Positions 43,849 to 53,645 are shown, counted from the stretch's first letter. The stretch is DNA of 64,000 nucleotides from an uncultured Spirochaetaceae bacterium (GCA_944389065.1 CALXKZ010000074.1:1-64000); one strand, 5' to 3'. A program made the numbers and translations. The notes: a model not told the origin generated them from the sequence alone.

Positions 43849-44235
43849 ATGCAGAATATTGGACATAGAACAACGGAGAAGCTCAGGAAGCTCTCCAGAT
43901 TTATTGAGGAAAAGCATGGAATAACCTTAGCCCGTGCCATTTCAGAGAATCCTGCGAAGATCGCTGACATACTTTCCGGCAAGGAAAGCCCGACCAGAAA
44001 GATCTGCACAAAGGTTGCCGCATACTTCTTTATTCCGGTGGATATCATCATAGATGATACGAAGGAACTGCCGGAGCTTGATCAGCTCAAGGTCGACGAG
44101 GATCTTCTCTCAATACAGCGCAATGACCTCGAGAATGATATAGAAAGGGAGAAGCAGAAGCACTTCTTCTCTCGCAACTGGAGGATGATCGGATACAGGA
44201 AGCGTGTCAGTCTCGTGCTCTCAATCTTGTCATAA
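43849..44235 (+). CDS. XRE-like HTH protein with linker, forming the N-terminal part of a split membrane receptor
   Basis: 128 residues. About residues 10-70 resemble a Cro/C1-type helix-turn-helix (KIADILSGKESPTRKICTKV, then a YFFIPVDIIIDD tail). A charged, probably coiled-coil linker follows (about 80-105) and then a basic segment leading into the hydrophobic stub VSLVLSILS, where the frame stops. The stub is too short to span a membrane. The next gene starts at the stop (TAATG, -1 frame) with the missing half of the helix. Either the two are one protein broken by a frameshift or joined by ribosomal frameshifting, or they are two coupled subunits. Confidence 0.72.
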   Translation: MQNIGHRTTEKLRKLSRFIEEKHGITLARAISENPAKIADILSGKESPTRKICTKVAAYFFIPVDIIIDDTKELPELDQLKVDEDLLSIQRNDLENDIEREKQKHFFSRNWRMIGYRKRVSLVLSILS

Positions 44236-45593
44236 TGGTTCCTCTTATTGCATTCATCCTTTTCTGTGCATCAGAAGTGGCATATGAGCGCTTTGATGAT
44301 ATCCGCAAATACAGAATAGGCAGCGATGGCCTGGAATATGACATCCATGACCCGATACAGAAGAAGTACCACGATGATCTGGAAGGAACATCAAAGGCAA
44401 ATAATCCGGATGCGTACTATGTTGAAGTCACAGTAGGAACAGTTCTCGAGAAGATCAAGAATATCCACTCGGAGACATCTTCCTATGAGGCAAGGATGCA
44501 GCTTTTCTTCAAGTTCGATAAGGATGAGTTCCGCAATATGTTCCGCCACTATGCAAGGAATGTGCTTGCTGATCAGATAATCGATGCATACTATGCTGAG
44601 AGCGATGAGAGAAGACCAGCTGGGACATTCTCCCATGATGAATGGCTCGACAGCCACTCAGAGTTCTTCGAGGAATGGATAGACTCCCATGATCATGAGT
44701 ACTATCCGGGAGAGACTCCTTCCAACGTCTTCACCGATAAGGAAACGATGTTCACGCTCGGGAATGGCGAGTTCGTACCTGACTCAATGGGTGTCCTGAA
44801 GGAGCTGGAAGAGGTACAGTACTATGATGAGGAAGGAAATCTCCGTACCATGTGCTATCAGAAGATAAGATTCAACGGGGCATTCGAGAAAGCCTTCGAC
44901 AGTGTCAGGTATCCGCTTGATTCCGTCCAGTTCAAGATGTACATCCTTCCGACTATGGATGCTGACTACATCAGATATGCACCAGATACATCAACCGATT
45001 CAGATGGTGTACGCGTAAGCGGATTCACACCGTATTTCGGAATAACATCAGGATACAGGCTCATCCATGATACAGAGACCATGGATAATTTCACGCTGCG
45101 TCTGAATTACTTCTACGATACGAACAACGATCCAGCTGTGCACTTCGATGAATCTGTAAGGACCCAGCTTGAGATAATAGTCAGGGCCAACAGAACAGGC
45201 ATCTCGCTCTTCCTGCAGGCTTTCATCAACCTCTTCAGCGTTGTCATATGGATCATCATCGCATTCTACAGCCAGAGCTATACAGGAGAAGACAGCGTCG
45301 GAATGCTTGGAACGGGACTGTTTGGTGTCATATCCTCCATGCTTGTCGGACTGTCGATGGTATCGGATGCAGGCATATTCTCCCTGATAACGATGATAAA
45401 CATATTCACGCTTGCCGTCATAATGATAATGACATATCAGGCGATAGCCGCAAAACGGGCCCAGGTAAAAAAGGACAAGGTCCTGATTGCCTACAATGGC
45501 ATAAAGCTCAGAGTGCTGTTCATCACTCTCACGATCTGTACCATTGCGATGTTTGTAGTGATTCCGGCTCTTGCCTATATGTGGGGAGTCTGA
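44235..45593 (+). CDS. Pentameric ligand-gated ion channel-like membrane protein
   Basis: 452 residues. A short hydrophobic start (about 12 residues) is followed by about 300 residues of mainly beta-type periplasmic domain and four hydrophobic helices (about 322-345, 355-377, 380-402, 424-449). RYPLDSVQFKMYI at 225-237 closely recalls the Pro-loop of bacterial channels such as GLIC (RYPFDSQ). The IVR-x-x-R-x-G-I-S-L entry into the first of these helices, the long charged M3-M4 loop and the outward C-terminus also fit that family. This is pattern reading, not a search result. There is no Shine-Dalgarno, so translation depends on the upstream HTH frame. A non-channel sensor with this fold remains possible. 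Confidence 0.65.
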   Translation: MVPLIAFILFCASEVAYERFDDIRKYRIGSDGLEYDIHDPIQKKYHDDLEGTSKANNPDAYYVEVTVGTVLEKIKNIHSETSSYEARMQLFFKFDKDEFRNMFRHYARNVLADQIIDAYYAESDERRPAGTFSHDEWLDSHSEFFEEWIDSHDHEYYPGETPSNVFTDKETMFTLGNGEFVPDSMGVLKELEEVQYYDEEGNLRTMCYQKIRFNGAFEKAFDSVRYPLDSVQFKMYILPTMDADYIRYAPDTSTDSDGVRVSGFTPYFGITSGYRLIHDTETMDNFTLRLNYFYDTNNDPAVHFDESVRTQLEIIVRANRTGISLFLQAFINLFSVVIWIIIAFYSQSYTGEDSVGMLGTGLFGVISSMLVGLSMVSDAGIFSLITMINIFTLAVIMIMTYQAIAAKRAQVKKDKVLIAYNGIKLRVLFITLTICTIAMFVVIPALAYMWGV

Positions 45594-45622
45594 TAGCACC
45601 ATAGCCACAAAGCGCCCTTCTC

Positions 45623-45649
45623 TGCTATATTTCACTGTATGCGCCAGTG
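45623..45649 (+). promoter_or_regulatory. Extended -10 promoter and dyad before the glucosamine-6-phosphate isomerase-like gene
   Basis: TG-C-TATATT (45623-45631) is followed by an inverted repeat CACTG-N7-CAGTG (45633-45637 and 45645-45649) at the expected transcription start. The dyad could be an operator. Confidence 0.45.
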
Positions 45650-45663
45650 CAAAGGAGGTTCTG

Positions 45664-46410
45664 ATGAGGATCACCATATGCGAGAATAAGATCGAACTCG
45701 GCAGAGAAGCGGCCGCAAGGGGCCGTCATCATATAAATTCTGCTATACATGTACAAGGCAGAGCCAATGTTGCTTTCGTGACAGGAACAAGCCAGCTTGA
45801 AATGCTGAAGGCTCTGAGGTCGATGGATATAGACTGGAGCAAGGTCAACATCTTCCTTCTTGATGAGTTCATCGGCCTTCCCGATGGACACAAAGCATCA
45901 TCGGAGACATTTCTCAAGGAGAACTTCATAAGCTTCCTTCCAGAAGTCGGAAGCTTCCACCCTATCTCAAGGAAAGAGGATGCGGAGAAAACCATAGAAG
46001 AGATGAATAAGCTCATGGCAGACTATCCCCTCGATGTATCATTCATCTGCATTGGAGAAAACGGCCATCTTGCATTCAATGATCCCCCTGCGGATCTCGA
46101 TGCTACAGATCCATATATAATAGTTGATCTAGAAAGACGCTCAAGAAGGCAGCAGGTCGGAGAGGGATGGTTCCAGAACATCGATGAAGTACCTTCAAGA
46201 GCTATAACGATGTCTGTCCACGAAATCATATCTTCAAAGAATATAATCTGCTCATGCCCTGATCAGCGCAAGGCAAAAGCCGTAGCAATGTGCGTCTTCG
46301 ACGATATCGCACCGGCAGCTCCATGTGCTACTCTGCGAAGGACAGAATGCTCGCTCTTCCTCGACAGACAGTCAAGCCGTCTTATCCTGAGCGATGGCCG
46401 CCAGAAATAA
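45664..46410 (+). CDS. Glucosamine-6-phosphate isomerase/deaminase-like protein
   Basis: A 248-residue NagB/6-phosphogluconolactonase-fold sugar-phosphate isomerase. FLLDEFIGLP (about 64-73) and CIGENGHLAFNDPP (about 134-147) are the NagB active-site loops, with the general-base aspartate and catalytic residues in place. It would convert glucosamine-6-phosphate to fructose-6-phosphate and ammonia, or act on a related sugar. It diverges from typical NagB around the allosteric region, so I leave the symbol blank. The ATG follows AGGAGG. A strong terminator follows. Confidence 0.85.
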   Translation: MRITICENKIELGREAAARGRHHINSAIHVQGRANVAFVTGTSQLEMLKALRSMDIDWSKVNIFLLDEFIGLPDGHKASSETFLKENFISFLPEVGSFHPISRKEDAEKTIEEMNKLMADYPLDVSFICIGENGHLAFNDPPADLDATDPYIIVDLERRSRRQQVGEGWFQNIDEVPSRAITMSVHEIISSKNIICSCPDQRKAKAVAMCVFDDIAPAAPCATLRRTECSLFLDRQSSRLILSDGRQK

Positions 46411-46418
46411 GCATACCG

Positions 46419-46450
46419 ATCCCGGGCTTCCCGGGATTTTCCTTTTCTCC
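46419..46450 (+). terminator. Rho-independent terminator after the NagB-like gene
   Basis: A perfect 8-bp stem ATCCCGGG/CCCGGGAT (46419-46426 and 46430-46437) with a CTT loop, followed by TTTCCTTTTC. Confidence 0.9.
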
Positions 46451-46647
46451 ATATGTGTATCCCTTCTGTATCTGGCAGCACATGCCATCGGATACAGATA
46501 CTGAAATATAGAAATTTCATGGATTTTTCCCAAAACCGCATAAATTGAACATTACGGAAACTGCTATGTAACCTATATAGTTGTAGAAAACATATATTCT
46601 ATATGGACTTGCAGCGTTCATCAAAGAAACTCTCAAGGAGGTTGCTT

Positions 46648-47973
46648 TTGAAAATACTGCATAAAATCATGATACTCGCAATAGCAGCGGCCATTCCGCT
46701 GTCTGCTGCCGATGTACCTGTAATAACGCTGGAAGAGGCAATAAAGTCGGCAAAAGAGAACAATATCTCAGTCAGATCCGCCCAGATAACGCTCAATCAG
46801 ACAATAAGGAATGCAGATAATGCGGCAGGAACATTCATGCCGGAAATAAGACTCAATGCTGGACTGCAGACAGGCGGAGACTTCCCTCCTGCTGTACAGA
46901 GTCCTAAGTATACCGGCCTTGTTTTGAACGCCGGAGCTTCTGCCTCCTTCTCTTTCAGGGGATCAATGATAAAGGATGGGGAGACAAGGGCGCTGGAAAA
47001 AGAGGCGGCTGCTCTTACCTTCCAGAATGACTACTCCGGAATAGAACAGTCAATAATCAGCGCATACTGGACGATTGCGGCGGATGCTGTACAGGCAGAC
47101 AGCGCACGTACATTTGCAGAGGACGCAGAGCGGCAGTACCAATCATCATTGGAGATGTATGAAAGCGGGATTGCCGATGAGCTTACGCTCAACCAGTCTG
47201 AGCTTGCTTATAATCAGGCACTGCTGACTGTAAAGACCGCAGAGGATGCGCTTGACAACTCGAAGGACGTACTAAGGACACTTACGGGGATAGAGGGCGA
47301 TTTCCTTATCTCCCCGCTTCCTGATACCGTCTATCTATCATTCCCTTCACCATATGAGATCTTTGAAAGATACAGCGAAGAGAATCTCAGCATAAAGCGC
47401 AGCAGAAACAGTCTGGAATCTGCCCGGGTGGCTCTGGACTCAGCAAAGCTTGATGCTTATGTCCCATCCTTGACCGCAGATCTCAGCTACAGCTATCGAG
47501 GAGGATGGGATGAGAGCTGGAACTATGGCTCATCCTCTCATGGGCTTTCCGGCGGTATCTCCATTTCCCTTCCCATAGGATCGATACTCCCTGGAGGGAG
47601 TTCCTACTCCGCAATAAAGGATGCGGACGATCTTGTATCCATCCGCTCACTGGCACTCCAGCAATCGCAGGAAGATCTTCTTTCCGGCATAAGGGACAGC
47701 ATATCACGGATCATCCAGTACCAGGACAGTATGGATATGGCCGGGAAATCACTTGAATCAGCAGAAAGGACATATGAACTGATGAATGAAGCTTATAATG
47801 CGGGGCTCGTCACAGCATCAGAGCTTGCAGATACGAGAACAGATGTGCTCATGACACAGTTTGAAGCACTTTCATACGATATAAACCAGCTTCTTGAAAG
47901 CTATAGTCTTGCTCACATGCTGAACATAGGCATTGATGAGCTGCAGACGGAATACGGAATAAGGAGAGAATGA
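46648..47973 (+). CDS. tolC: TolC-family outer-membrane efflux protein
   Basis: A 441-residue outer-membrane channel protein with two TolC repeats, each rich in long helices with N-x-A and Q-heavy coiled-coil segments (ITLEEAIKSAKENN at the start of the first, YELMNEAYNAGLVTASELADTR late in the second). A signal peptide ends near SAA. I chose the TTG at 46648 with AAGGAGG six bases upstream. An ATG 45 bases earlier has no ribosome site and would bury the signal peptide. It heads the tripartite efflux operon. Confidence 0.88.
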   Translation: MKILHKIMILAIAAAIPLSAADVPVITLEEAIKSAKENNISVRSAQITLNQTIRNADNAAGTFMPEIRLNAGLQTGGDFPPAVQSPKYTGLVLNAGASASFSFRGSMIKDGETRALEKEAAALTFQNDYSGIEQSIISAYWTIAADAVQADSARTFAEDAERQYQSSLEMYESGIADELTLNQSELAYNQALLTVKTAEDALDNSKDVLRTLTGIEGDFLISPLPDTVYLSFPSPYEIFERYSEENLSIKRSRNSLESARVALDSAKLDAYVPSLTADLSYSYRGGWDESWNYGSSSHGLSGGISISLPIGSILPGGSSYSAIKDADDLVSIRSLALQQSQEDLLSGIRDSISRIIQYQDSMDMAGKSLESAERTYELMNEAYNAGLVTASELADTRTDVLMTQFEALSYDINQLLESYSLAHMLNIGIDELQTEYGIRRE

Positions 47974-47976
47974 TCC

Positions 47977-48963
47977 ATGAGTGGAAATGACAGCGGGAAT
48001 AAAATAAAGGAACCTGATTTCGCGGAGCTTGCCGCAATGAAGAAAACCCCATCAAGAGCAAGCAGATTGACAACGGTGGTATTGCTTCTGCTCTGCATCA
48101 TTCTTACGGGGGCAGTCCTGTACAAGATGTTCAGTGCCCCGCCTGCGGAAAAGGAGCTGACAGCCAGCAATACAGGACTTGCTGCAGTGAATGTGTCAGC
48201 CTCACCTGCAAGAACCGGGGATTTCATCCGGATATCCAGGATGAACGGAGAGATCAGAAGAGCAGGAAATGACATCATGATCTATCCGGATATCTCATCA
48301 ACGGGAACTGTGACAGAAGTCCTCATTGATGAGGGAGATATGATAAACAGTGGTGATACAGTCGCATATATAGATTCGTCCCGGCCCGGATCAAGCTATA
48401 AGACAAGCCCTGTGATTGCAAAGGCCGGAGGCATTGTAACCGATGTGAATGTTTCTTCAGGGGAAAGGATAAGCTCCTCAACTGCAATTGCCACAATCAC
48501 AAGCAATGATGATCTTGTAATAAAAGCATCAATACCAGAGAAGTTCATAGGTACTCTCCGTCGAGGCATGACAGCTGAATTCGAGACAGTTGCATATCCT
48601 GGGAAAATGTATAAGGCAGTCCTGACATATATAGCACCCTCTGTCGATCCTGCCTCGAGGACAACTGATATCGAGCTAGCCATCATCGAAGATGCATCGG
48701 GCCTGATGTCCGGGATGTATATAAAGCTCAATCTGGAGACAGAGCATCAGAGCAATGTGCTCATGGTTCCTGCAGCTGCGATTGATGAATATCTTGGGGA
48801 TGATGTCGTATTCCTTGCTGATGACGGTACCGCCAGAAGACAGATTGTCACGATAGGCAGCACAAACGGGACCGATACGGTGATTCTCTCCGGCCTTTCC
48901 GAAGGGGATCTTGTCATCACAGCAGGCAATGTCACAGATGGAACTGCTATAAGCGTCGTATAA
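47977..48963 (+). CDS. RND efflux membrane-fusion protein
   Basis: 328 residues. One N-terminal membrane anchor (about 30-52) is followed by the lipoyl-like hairpin halves (TVTEVLIDEGDMINSGDTVA and GGIVTDVNVSSGERISSSTA), a beta-barrel and a membrane-proximal domain. It links the TolC-type channel to the RND pump. The alpha-hairpin is almost absent, as in many spirochaete and Bacteroides-type adaptors. It begins four bases after tolC, with AAGGAG upstream. Confidence 0.9.
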   Translation: MSGNDSGNKIKEPDFAELAAMKKTPSRASRLTTVVLLLLCIILTGAVLYKMFSAPPAEKELTASNTGLAAVNVSASPARTGDFIRISRMNGEIRRAGNDIMIYPDISSTGTVTEVLIDEGDMINSGDTVAYIDSSRPGSSYKTSPVIAKAGGIVTDVNVSSGERISSSTAIATITSNDDLVIKASIPEKFIGTLRRGMTAEFETVAYPGKMYKAVLTYIAPSVDPASRTTDIELAIIEDASGLMSGMYIKLNLETEHQSNVLMVPAAAIDEYLGDDVVFLADDGTARRQIVTIGSTNGTDTVILSGLSEGDLVITAGNVTDGTAISVV

Positions 48964-48972
48964 GGAGGCCTT

Positions 48973-51900
48973 ATGACAATATCAGAACTATCCGTAAGGC
49001 GTCCTGTATTGATGACAATGGCATATGTGCTTATCTGCGTCATCTGCCTTGTCTTCCTTCCACGTCTGGATATGTCATTGTATCCCGATGTCGAGCTTCC
49101 GGTGATGTCCGTTGTCATCGATTGCAATGATGCCGGCCCGGAAGAAGTTGACCTCCAGGTGACTGATACGATGGAGGAGGCCCTGAATTCACTGCAGAAT
49201 CTCGATACCATGACATCGATCTCAAGGGAAGGACGCTGTACGATCAGGCTTGAATTCGACTATGGAACGGACCTCGATGACGCTTCGGAAGATGTGAATA
49301 CCATTGTCTCCATGCGTTCCAGATTCCTTCCCGACTGGGCCGAGTCACCCCGCATAATACGCTATGATTCAACTGGATCAACCACCGTGATGAGGCTTGT
49401 CCTCACAGGAAACAGATCAAAGGATGACCTCCAGTATATTGCAGAGAATACCGTACAGCCTCTTCTTGAGAGAATCGACGGCGTCTCCCAGGTCAATGTC
49501 TATGGAGGCTCGCAGATCGAATACAACGTCGAGGTTGATCCAAACAGGCTTGAAGCGTATGGACTGACTCTGTCGCAGATCTCTTCAAGGATAGCGGCGA
49601 GGAACATACAGAGCACCGGCGGTGAGATTACTCAGGATGGACTCGATTACCAGATCACGACAGATGCACGCTATATGACAATCGAGGATATCAACGAGAC
49701 AATAGTCGGATATGCCTCAAACGGGAAAGCGATCTATCTGCAGGATATAGCTGAAGTACGCCGTGATAATCAGCGAGGAGGACGGCTGCAGTATCTCGAT
49801 GGCGATGAGATTGTGACAATAAGCATCGCCAATGAGTCCGATGCCAATGAGACGACAGTCGCAAAGAATATACGCAAAGCGCTTCCAGATATAATCGCAG
49901 CCCTTCCTTCAGGTCTCAGCCTGACTATCCAGCGCGACAACACCGAGATGATCACGGATACCATGAACGAAGTCTACAACTCCGCGGTACAGGGCGTTCT
50001 TCTGGCAGCTCTCATAATCTTCGTGTTCCTCAGAGGAATAAAGAGCACAATCATCATCTCGCTCTCGATGCCGATCTGCATACTCATCACGCTCATGATA
50101 ATGTCAATCTCCGGTATGTCAGTGAATGCAATGACGATGTCCGGTCTCATACTTGGTATAGGAATGACCGTTGATGCATCGATCATCATTCTGGAAAACA
50201 CATACACGTTCAGGCAGAACGGAGAGAGATCGGCGGTGGCTGCGATCCTTGGAAGCAAGAATATGTTCACAGCTATCGTGGCATCAACGCTGACGACGAT
50301 CTGCGTATTCGTCCCGATAATCATCTACAAATATGACATAGGCATGATCGGAGTCATGTTCCAGGATCTTGTCATAACGGTATGCATCTCGCTCTTCAGT
50401 TCGCTCTTTGTAGCTGTCACCCTTGTTCCGGCTCTATGCGGATCCATCCTCAAGATAAACACAAGAACCCAGAAACCTCTGAAGAACAGAGTGCTCAGAG
50501 GAATAGATGATGCGATGGAACGCGGAGAGATGCGGATGAGGAATGCCTATGTGCACGTTCTCAACTACTTCCTTGACAGGAAATTCCTCCTGATATTCCT
50601 TCTTGTGCTGCTTCTCATACTGTCGATAATGAAATTCTCGGAGATTGGAATTTCCCTGGTGCCGCAGCAGACAACAGATGACAGTGTCACCCTTCAGCTT
50701 GAGCTTGAACAGGGAACAACACAGGATGTAACGAAGGAATACGTCTTTGCAATGCTGAAGAATGTTCTTGATACCCTTCCTGAGGGAAGCTATGAGAGCA
50801 TAATGACAACAGTCGGGAGCAGCAACACAGGAAATATCGAGATAGAGCTTCCGGAGATCACGGCACAGACATATACGGTTTCAGATATACAGGGAATGCT
50901 CAGAACATTCCTCGATGATGATCCGAGCGCTGACTGGATATTCTCATCCGGACGTTCGATGAGCGGCCAGGGAATCGAGGTCGTCATCTATTCAGATACC
51001 CCGGAGCTTGCAGCCGAGGCATCAGATGAGATCATGGGCATCCTTGACTACTATGTACCGCAGGTCGAGAATCTCTCATCAGATCTTGAGAATGGTGCCC
51101 CCAAGTACGATATCGCCATAGATCAGATGAAGCTCAGGGACTTCGGCATCTCAGTAAGCGATCTCACTACAACCGTCAATGCAGCTCTTACTGGTCTTAC
51201 TGCTACGGAAATCTCCACATTCTCAGCCGACGAGACCTATGATCTGATAGTCCGCATCGATGAGAATGAGATACAGAGCGTTGATGATCTTGCCTCTCTC
51301 ATGATCCCGACTGCAAATGGAAGCAGAGTCCGGCTTGATGCTGTTGCGGATTTCATTGAATCCACTGCCCCTATGTCGATAAGAAGAGAGAACAGGGAAA
51401 GGGTAAACCGCATCAATGGAGATGTCATGGAAGGCTGGGCTGCAAATGAAGTCCAGGCAATAGTCGACAGAGCGCTCGAAGCCCATCTGGTGCTTCCTGA
51501 AGGCGTACGCATCGAACAGCATGGAGAGATGTACACTTTCGCAGAATACCTGCCTACGATGATCATGATCATCATACTCGCACTGTTCCTTGTCTATGCT
51601 GTCATGGCAGCCCAGTTTGAGTCGCTGATGGATCCTTTCATAATCTTTGCGACAATCCCTCTGCTTCTGATAGGAGTCATCTGGATACATATTGCAATGA
51701 ACGAGCCCTTCTCGCTCTTCAGCATAGTCGGCGTGATTGCTCTTATTGGAGTCGTTGTGAACAACGGCATCGTTCTTGTCGACTGCATCAACAGGCTTGT
51801 TGAGCAGAAGGTGCCGGTAAAACAGGCTTGTCTTCAGGCAGCATATGGACGCTTAAGACCCATCCTTATGACAACGCTGACGACAATACTTGGAATGATA

Positions 51901-52131
51901 CCTATGGCATTCTTCCCTGGTAAAGGTGCAGAGATGATGCAGCCTATAGCAGTCACATTCGTCGGAGGCATAACAACAGGAGCATTCCTCACGCTTCTGC
52001 TCTCACCTGTTCTGTATCTCATATTCAACAAGCATAAGGAAAAGAAATTCGATGATCCAGATACTCTTACAAACCAGCTCAGAGAATATGATATGAGGCA
52101 TCTCAGGACACTTGATGATATAGTCGGTTAA
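48973..52131 (+). CDS. RND-family efflux pump (HAE1/AcrB-like)
   Basis: A 1052-residue proton-driven inner-membrane exporter. There are twelve transmembrane helices in two halves, each with a large periplasmic loop. NAMTMSGLILGIGMTVDASIIILEN in helix 4 carries the proton-relay aspartate. FSIVGVIALIGVVVNNGIVLVD is the matching helix 10 region. It begins nine bases after the adaptor gene, with AAGGAGG upstream. Substrates (drugs, bile salts or metabolites) are unknown and no local regulator is evident. Confidence 0.95.
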   Translation: MTISELSVRRPVLMTMAYVLICVICLVFLPRLDMSLYPDVELPVMSVVIDCNDAGPEEVDLQVTDTMEEALNSLQNLDTMTSISREGRCTIRLEFDYGTDLDDASEDVNTIVSMRSRFLPDWAESPRIIRYDSTGSTTVMRLVLTGNRSKDDLQYIAENTVQPLLERIDGVSQVNVYGGSQIEYNVEVDPNRLEAYGLTLSQISSRIAARNIQSTGGEITQDGLDYQITTDARYMTIEDINETIVGYASNGKAIYLQDIAEVRRDNQRGGRLQYLDGDEIVTISIANESDANETTVAKNIRKALPDIIAALPSGLSLTIQRDNTEMITDTMNEVYNSAVQGVLLAALIIFVFLRGIKSTIIISLSMPICILITLMIMSISGMSVNAMTMSGLILGIGMTVDASIIILENTYTFRQNGERSAVAAILGSKNMFTAIVASTLTTICVFVPIIIYKYDIGMIGVMFQDLVITVCISLFSSLFVAVTLVPALCGSILKINTRTQKPLKNRVLRGIDDAMERGEMRMRNAYVHVLNYFLDRKFLLIFLLVLLLILSIMKFSEIGISLVPQQTTDDSVTLQLELEQGTTQDVTKEYVFAMLKNVLDTLPEGSYESIMTTVGSSNTGNIEIELPEITAQTYTVSDIQGMLRTFLDDDPSADWIFSSGRSMSGQGIEVVIYSDTPELAAEASDEIMGILDYYVPQVENLSSDLENGAPKYDIAIDQMKLRDFGISVSDLTTTVNAALTGLTATEISTFSADETYDLIVRIDENEIQSVDDLASLMIPTANGSRVRLDAVADFIESTAPMSIRRENRERVNRINGDVMEGWAANEVQAIVDRALEAHLVLPEGVRIEQHGEMYTFAEYLPTMIMIIILALFLVYAVMAAQFESLMDPFIIFATIPLLLIGVIWIHIAMNEPFSLFSIVGVIALIGVVVNNGIVLVDCINRLVEQKVPVKQACLQAAYGRLRPILMTTLTTILGMIPMAFFPGKGAEMMQPIAVTFVGGITTGAFLTLLLSPVLYLIFNKHKEKKFDDPDTLTNQLREYDMRHLRTLDDIVG

Positions 52132-52144
52132 TCATGGAAAACGG

Positions 52145-52171
52145 GAGAGCTGCAGAAAGAAAGCAGCTCTC
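52145..52171. terminator. Hairpin between the RND operon and the sugar locus
   Basis: A perfect 9-bp stem GAGAGCTGC/GCAGCTCTC (52145-52153 and 52163-52171) between convergent operons. T tracts are weak on both sides. Confidence 0.7.
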
Positions 52172-52182
52172 TCACAATATGC

Positions 52183-53604
52183 TTAGATCTCTACGTACTT
52201 GAATCCAAGGACGAGGGCAAGATAGCGCAGTTCCTCCAGATGATTTCCAGGTGCTATGGCATAATGCTGTGTAACCCCTTCCCTGATCAGGGCTTCCATC
52301 ACCTCTGCGGTGCTCCGCCCCGGGAAAGTAAGCTTTCCATGGGTATAGCTGGCAAGTGTATGCTCATGCTCCATGGCCTTGCCTGTGAATGCCACCATCT
52401 TCAGATTCCCATCCTCTGTCTGGGATATATGAAGCAGTGTTTTTTCCCCTGGGAAGATAACATGCCATGCAAAAGGCGCTCCTGCATGTTTCCATTTTGA
52501 TTTTGCGAATCTGATATCCCTGGCGATGATAGTCTTCCCACGGGTATCGGTATAATCATTAGGACCTGCATGGACAACCATAAGCGAATCATCATCCTCT
52601 ACATGGGCTGGCTCTATTATATTCACATGGTCTCCTGTGAGCTTTCCAAGGATATATACAGCCAGTCCGACTCCGAGATCACCCTCAGGAACGGCCATCA
52701 TCTCCCCTTTATTCTCAGGAGTCGGATAGAATCCAGGACGCAATCCCATTCTTTTGTAAAGATCGGCCCCGACATCATTGAGAACCATCATATCAACATG
52801 CTCTGCCCTGCCTACATCCTCCATAGCCAGCGAGCATCTGACAGAAGCACGGAAATGATCCATCTCAACATCATTGCGGCTATCATATTCTGCCATGAGC
52901 GATCTGATTGCATTATCAACCCTCTCATCAGAAACATTATCAGCCGCCTCTTCCAGTTCTGAGACTGAGAGGAACCTTATTTCCGGTCCGGCTTTCATGA
53001 AAAAAAGATAGGGATCAATATATGTTGACCACATCACCTCATTGTAGTTATTGAGCAATCCGAATGTGCTGTTTCTGAGAAGGGAGCGGATCCTGCATGC
53101 CTTTGCGAATGACAGCAGCGTCCTGATTACCTCTTCTGGCCTACCGCACATGGAATATGACATCGGCCTTGAAAAGCGCCGCAATGACCCAGATCCTTCA
53201 AGAGCTCCGACAAGCGCACCTGTCGAAAGGTATTCTATGAAAGGATCCTCTTCTTCCGTATTCGTATAGTTTATTCCGGGCATCACATGGGCATAGAAGA
53301 TAGGAATAGAATACATATCCCGCAGGAATCTTATCCATGCGAAATCCTCTGACCAGGAAAGAAAGAATGCGAAAACACAATCAATGCGTTCATTGTAGAA
53401 AAGATCCATTGCCCGTCTGACATCATCGCGGGTATATATCTGCCCAGCATTCACGACATCCGCACTTTCTTCTGCCATGCTGCATAACTCATCAAGACGC
53501 TTCTGTATCCTTTCCTCATATTTTGAGGGAGTATCTGCTCCCATTCCTTTGAACCTCGAACAAGCTATCGGAAGAAATCCGATCTTTGCTCTTCCTCTGT
53601 CCAT
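52183..53604 (-). CDS. L-fucose/L-arabinose isomerase-like protein
   Basis: 473 residues of the FucI/AraA-like superfamily (COG2407), metal-dependent aldose-ketose isomerases. The N-terminal half has the alternating Rossmann-like pattern (KIGFLPIACSRFKG, then CVFAFFLSWSEDFAW). The C-terminal half contains VEMDHFRASVRCSLA, GDLGVGLAVYILGKLTGD and the late histidine-containing HYAIAPGNHLEEL, likely part of the metal site. Exact sugar unknown. It is the last gene of the TRAP sugar operon, which makes an isomerase step plausible. The ATG follows AAGGAGG. Confidence 0.75.
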   Translation of the reverse strand: MDRGRAKIGFLPIACSRFKGMGADTPSKYEERIQKRLDELCSMAEESADVVNAGQIYTRDDVRRAMDLFYNERIDCVFAFFLSWSEDFAWIRFLRDMYSIPIFYAHVMPGINYTNTEEEDPFIEYLSTGALVGALEGSGSLRRFSRPMSYSMCGRPEEVIRTLLSFAKACRIRSLLRNSTFGLLNNYNEVMWSTYIDPYLFFMKAGPEIRFLSVSELEEAADNVSDERVDNAIRSLMAEYDSRNDVEMDHFRASVRCSLAMEDVGRAEHVDMMVLNDVGADLYKRMGLRPGFYPTPENKGEMMAVPEGDLGVGLAVYILGKLTGDHVNIIEPAHVEDDDSLMVVHAGPNDYTDTRGKTIIARDIRFAKSKWKHAGAPFAWHVIFPGEKTLLHISQTEDGNLKMVAFTGKAMEHEHTLASYTHGKLTFPGRSTAEVMEALIREGVTQHYAIAPGNHLEELRYLALVLGFKYVEI

Positions 53605-53624
53605 GCTCAGCCTCCTTTAAAGCC

Positions 53625-53645
53625 GCCGCCCCGGAAAGGAGCGGC
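53625..53645 (-). promoter_or_regulatory. Intercistronic hairpin between dctP and the isomerase-like gene
   Basis: A GC-rich 8-bp stem (53625-53632 with 53638-53645, one G-U pair on the transcript) with a five-base loop. Such hairpins often protect the abundant binding-protein message or reduce read-through. Confidence 0.55.

Noticed and set aside
45048-45677. 209-residue open frame opposite the channel-like gene
   Set aside because: Histidine/tyrosine-rich shadow of membrane-helix codons. It has no start signals.
46603-46647. Upstream ATG as tolC start
   Set aside because: It lacks a ribosome site and would put 15 polar/basic residues before the signal peptide. The TTG at 46648 has AAGGAGG at ideal spacing.
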